A DNA stretch of 7,656 nucleotides from Acidobacteriota bacterium (GTDB taxonomy: Bacteria > Planctomycetota > Phycisphaerae > WQYP01 > JAJZKJ01): contig JAJZKJ010000094.1 of assembly GCA_021804195.1 (NCBI GenBank), positions 1-7,656 on the forward strand, written 5' to 3'. Positions within the stretch are counted from its first letter, which is position 1. The number at the start of each line of letters is the position of its first letter. Below the pieces are notes generated by a model that saw only the letters and a program-made list of their open reading frames with translations, did not search any database and was not told the origin of the DNA. Both the position numbers and the translations under genes were made by a program. Shown in pieces: positions 5,886 to 7,656 of this stretch.

Positions 5886-6053
5886 GGTGCACGCGGACAT
5901 TCCCCGCCTGCCGGCGGGCGGGCCGAAAAAAACGCCGCGCCGATGATAACCGGATTCCGGGGAACGCCGCGCCATTTTTTCACCAATTTTCCAGCCGGCA
6001 AAATTTTTGAGCCTGCCTATACGATCCGCCGGTGAACGTGTATGATTAAGGTG

Positions 6054-6071
6054 ACCCGATGGTCGTCGGGT
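6054..6071. repeat. Short palindrome in the citrate synthase leader
   Basis: ACCCGA (6054-6059) pairs with TCGGGT (6066-6071), extended by a T-G wobble around the loop GGTC. It ends three bases before the GAGGAG ribosome binding site at 6075-6080. The core differs from the palindrome at 4816-4835 by one base in sixteen. Confidence 0.55.
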
Positions 6072-6074
6072 TGT

Positions 6075-6080
6075 GAGGAG
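6075..6080 (+). promoter_or_regulatory. Ribosome binding site of citrate synthase
   Basis: GAGGAG six bases before the ATG at 6087; it fixes the start there rather than at the in-frame ATG at 6042, whose extra 15 codons are read through the leader palindrome. Confidence 0.75.
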
Positions 6081-6086
6081 TCCGGC

Positions 6087-7220
6087 ATGACCGAACCATC
6101 GCCCCCGCCCGCTCCCGGCAGCGGATTAAGGGATGTCATTGCACTAAGTTCCGATATATGTTCAATCGAGAATGGTGTGCTGACGTACCGCGGGATCAAT
6201 ATTGATGAACTGGCCGGGAACGGAACCTTTGAGGAAATCGTTCACCTGCTCTGGTACGGCCGCCTGCCGCGCCGGGAGGAGCTGGCGGCGTTTCGCCGGG
6301 CCATCGTCCTGGAGACCCGCCTGCCCGACGCCCTGGTGGCGATCATGAAAAGTTTTCCGCGCCGCGCCCAATCCATGGAGGCGCTGCGCACCGCCGCCAG
6401 CGCCATGGCCATCTACGACCCCGAATCGGAAGACATGTCGCCGGCCGCCAATCGCCGCAAGGCCATCCGCATTCTGGGCCGGATGGCCGGCATCGTCGCC
6501 GCTTATGACCGCATCCGCAACGATCGCGAACCGCTGGCGCCGCGCGACGATTTGAGCCTGGCGGCCAATTTTCTTTACCTGCGCACCGGCGAGGTTCCCG
6601 ATCCGCTGGCCGCCAGCGCCCTGGACAAAGCCTATATTCTCCACGCCGATCACGAGCTTAACGCCAGCACTTTTACCGCACGCGTCGCCGCCGCCACTCT
6701 CACCGATATGCACTCGGCCGTCATTGCGGCCATCTGCGCGCTCAAGGGGCCGCTGCACGGCGGCGCCAACGAGCAGGTGATGAAAATGCTCAACGAAATC
6801 GGATCCACCGCCAAAGTGGAACCTTACCTCCGCAACAAGTTCGAACATCACGAAAAAATCATGGGATTTGGACATGCCGTTTATAAGAACGGCGATCCCC
6901 GGGCCAAACATCTCAAGGAAATGTCGCGCCAGCTCGGAGAGCTTACCCGCCAGAAACACTGGTACGAGATGTCAGCCAAAATTGAAGATCTGGTCGGGCA
7001 AACCAAGGGGCTTAAAGCGAATGTGGACTTCTACAGCGCGTCGGTCTATCACTACCTGAACATTCCCGCGGACCTTTTCACGCCGATTTTCGCCGTCAGC
7101 CGCACCAGCGGCTGGATCGCCCACATTCTGGAGCAGTACGCCCGCAACAAACTGATTCGGCCGCGCGCCGAATACATCGGGCCGCGGGATCAGCATTGGA
7201 CGCCGCGGGATCAGCGGTAA
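6087..7220 (+). CDS. gltA: Citrate synthase (short bacterial type; 2-methylcitrate synthase activity possible)
   Basis: A 377-residue enzyme condensing acetyl-CoA with oxaloacetate to citrate, the entry step of the TCA cycle. The N-terminus has the family motif VLTYRGINIDELA (31-43). The catalytic triad is intact: H224 in GPLHGGANE, H263 in GFGHAVYKNGDPRAKHL, and D314 in NVDFYSASVY. ILHADHELNASTF (185-197) carries the other conserved histidines, R272 and R339 (AVSRTSGWIAHILEQ) fit the oxaloacetate-binding arginines, and RPRAEYIGP closes the protein. The length of about 375 residues matches the short Gram-positive/archaeal-like group rather than the 430-residue E. coli GltA. Members of this group include 2-methylcitrate synthases, which sequence alone does not separate; no prpB/prpD neighbour is visible. 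The last codons contain a 21-base tandem duplication. The BshB1-like gene follows after 31 bases, probably in one operon. Confidence 0.93.
   Translation: MTEPSPPPAPGSGLRDVIALSSDICSIENGVLTYRGINIDELAGNGTFEEIVHLLWYGRLPRREELAAFRRAIVLETRLPDALVAIMKSFPRRAQSMEALRTAASAMAIYDPESEDMSPAANRRKAIRILGRMAGIVAAYDRIRNDREPLAPRDDLSLAANFLYLRTGEVPDPLAASALDKAYILHADHELNASTFTARVAAATLTDMHSAVIAAICALKGPLHGGANEQVMKMLNEIGSTAKVEPYLRNKFEHHEKIMGFGHAVYKNGDPRAKHLKEMSRQLGELTRQKHWYEMSAKIEDLVGQTKGLKANVDFYSASVYHYLNIPADLFTPIFAVSRTSGWIAHILEQYARNKLIRPRAEYIGPRDQHWTPRDQR
7181..7215 (+). repeat. Tandem 14-base repeat with 21-base period at the citrate synthase C-terminus
   Basis: GCCGCGGGATCAGC occurs at 7181-7194 and again at 7202-7215, in frame, so the protein ends with two PRDQ units (GPRDQHW then TPRDQR). 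The period is exactly seven codons and the second copy runs into the stop codon. Confidence 0.7.
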
Positions 7221-7251
7221 TTACGGTTTGTTTCGGACGGAGTCAAACGCC

Positions 7252-7656
7252 ATGCGCGTGCTGGTGGTCGGGCCGCATCCGGATGATCAGGAGTTGGCGA
7301 TGGGAGGAACCATCGCCCTGCTGGTTCATGCCGGCCACCAGGTTACGCTGTTGGACGTAACGGATGGCGAACCGACCCCGCATGGGTCGCGGGAAATCCG
7401 CTCCGCGGAGGCCGCCGCCGCCGCCGCGGTTTTGGGAGTACACCGCCGCGGGGCGGGGTTGGTGAATCGCGAGGTTCTCTATTCGTTGCCCGCCCGCCAT
7501 CTTTTGGCGGCGATATACCGGGAACTGCGACCCGACATCATCTTTTTACCCTATCCCCAGGACGCCCACCCCGATCACCAGCAGACCACCCGCATTGCGC
7601 AGGACGCCCGTTTTGACGCCAAACTCACCAAGTCCGACATCCCCGGCGAGCCGTTC
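7252..7656 (+). CDS. bshB1: PIG-L/LmbE-family deacetylase, BshB1-like (partial, no stop in window)
   Basis: The first 135 residues of a zinc-dependent N-acetylglucosamine deacetylase. The metal site is visible: GPHPDDQE (7-14; H9 and D12 ligands, D11 general base) and AHPDH (105-109; H109 ligand, H106 catalytic). LAMGGTIALLVHAGH and VTLLDVTDGEPTPHGSREIRS... follow the BshB1 pattern, as does RPDIIFLPYPQDAHPDH. BshB1 removes the acetyl group from GlcNAc-malate in bacillithiol synthesis. A broader LmbE-family deacetylase with another GlcNAc substrate cannot be excluded, because the distinguishing C-terminal half lies outside the window. The start has GGAG at 7239-7242, nine bases upstream. It follows citrate synthase closely in the same direction. 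Bacillithiol needs malate as acceptor, a loose metabolic link to the TCA cycle. Confidence 0.85.
   Translation, partial: MRVLVVGPHPDDQELAMGGTIALLVHAGHQVTLLDVTDGEPTPHGSREIRSAEAAAAAAVLGVHRRGAGLVNREVLYSLPARHLLAAIYRELRPDIIFLPYPQDAHPDHQQTTRIAQDARFDAKLTKSDIPGEPF

Larger units (their letters stand above)
5779..6086. other. Divergent intergenic region miaA / citrate synthase
   Basis: Three hundred bases with no gene but dense symmetry: two adjoining stable hairpins (5841-5885), a GC-rich stem CCCGCC-TGCC-GGCGGG (5903-5918), an 11-base direct repeat AACGCCGCGCC at 5931-5941 and 5963-5973, and another, ATGATAACCGG, at 5789-5799 and 5943-5953. Promoters for both flanking genes must lie here or beyond; only TATGAT at 6041-6046 is a fair -10 candidate for citrate synthase, and no clear -35 accompanies it. 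Confidence 0.6.

Noticed and set aside
5903..5929. GC stem followed by an A-run as a terminator for a minus-strand transcript
   Set aside because: On the minus strand the T-run comes before the stem, not after it, so the order is wrong for intrinsic termination.
5227..5946. Plus-strand open frame of 239 codons
   Set aside because: It is antisense to miaA and its leader, Arg/Pro/Gly rich, with no ribosome binding site or motif.
6162..6959. Minus-strand open frame of 265 codons
   Set aside because: It is antisense to citrate synthase, whose catalytic residues are intact; its composition is that of a shadow frame.
1..7656. CRISPR array, insertion-sequence ends or transposase
   Set aside because: No regularly spaced repeats, no transposase motif and no terminal inverted repeats with target duplications were found by eye.

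Overview
The window looks like the right-hand end of an integrated accessory element joined to an ordinary stretch of chromosome from a GC-rich, Gram-negative-type bacterium. The PEP-CTERM protein, the bacillithiol-type PIG-L deacetylase and the style of MiaA and citrate synthase suggest Planctomycetota or a relative such as Verrucomicrobiota. That placement is inference; there is no rRNA or other decisive marker in the window.

Left part (1 to about 3414), accessory. On the minus strand lies a two-gene AbiE-type toxin-antitoxin/abortive-infection operon: antitoxin abiEi (1286-2119), then toxin abiEii (108-1289), sharing an ATGA stop/start overlap. The toxin carries a C-terminal WYL-like domain after its nucleotidyltransferase domain. 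A possible third, partial frame with a CxxC zinc-ribbon half-site runs off the left edge. A promoter and an 8-bp inverted repeat that brackets the antitoxin start look like the autoregulatory site. Diverging from it is an AT-richer gene for a secreted PEP-CTERM protein (2404-3393) with its own TTGACA-type promoter.

Junction (3390-3414). Twenty-five bases are a perfect tRNA T-arm plus 3' acceptor strand and discriminator, most like tRNA-Asn, with no 5' half. This is the classic scar left when an integrase inserts DNA into the 3' end of a tRNA gene. Its orientation places the inserted DNA to the left and the ancestral chromosome to the right, which agrees with gene content and base composition. 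The PEP-CTERM gene takes its stop codon from this scar.

Right part (3421-7656), core-like. On the minus strand, miaA (4783-5778) is followed after 12 bases by an FGGY-family sugar kinase (3421-4770). After a hairpin-rich divergent intergenic region, the plus strand carries a type II citrate synthase (6087-7220) and, 31 bases on, the start of a BshB1-like deacetylase (7252 to the edge). A short palindrome with the same GGTC loop occurs both in the miaA 3' end and in the citrate synthase leader.

The two points most worth following up are the tRNA-scar island boundary and the nucleotidyltransferase-WYL toxin architecture.
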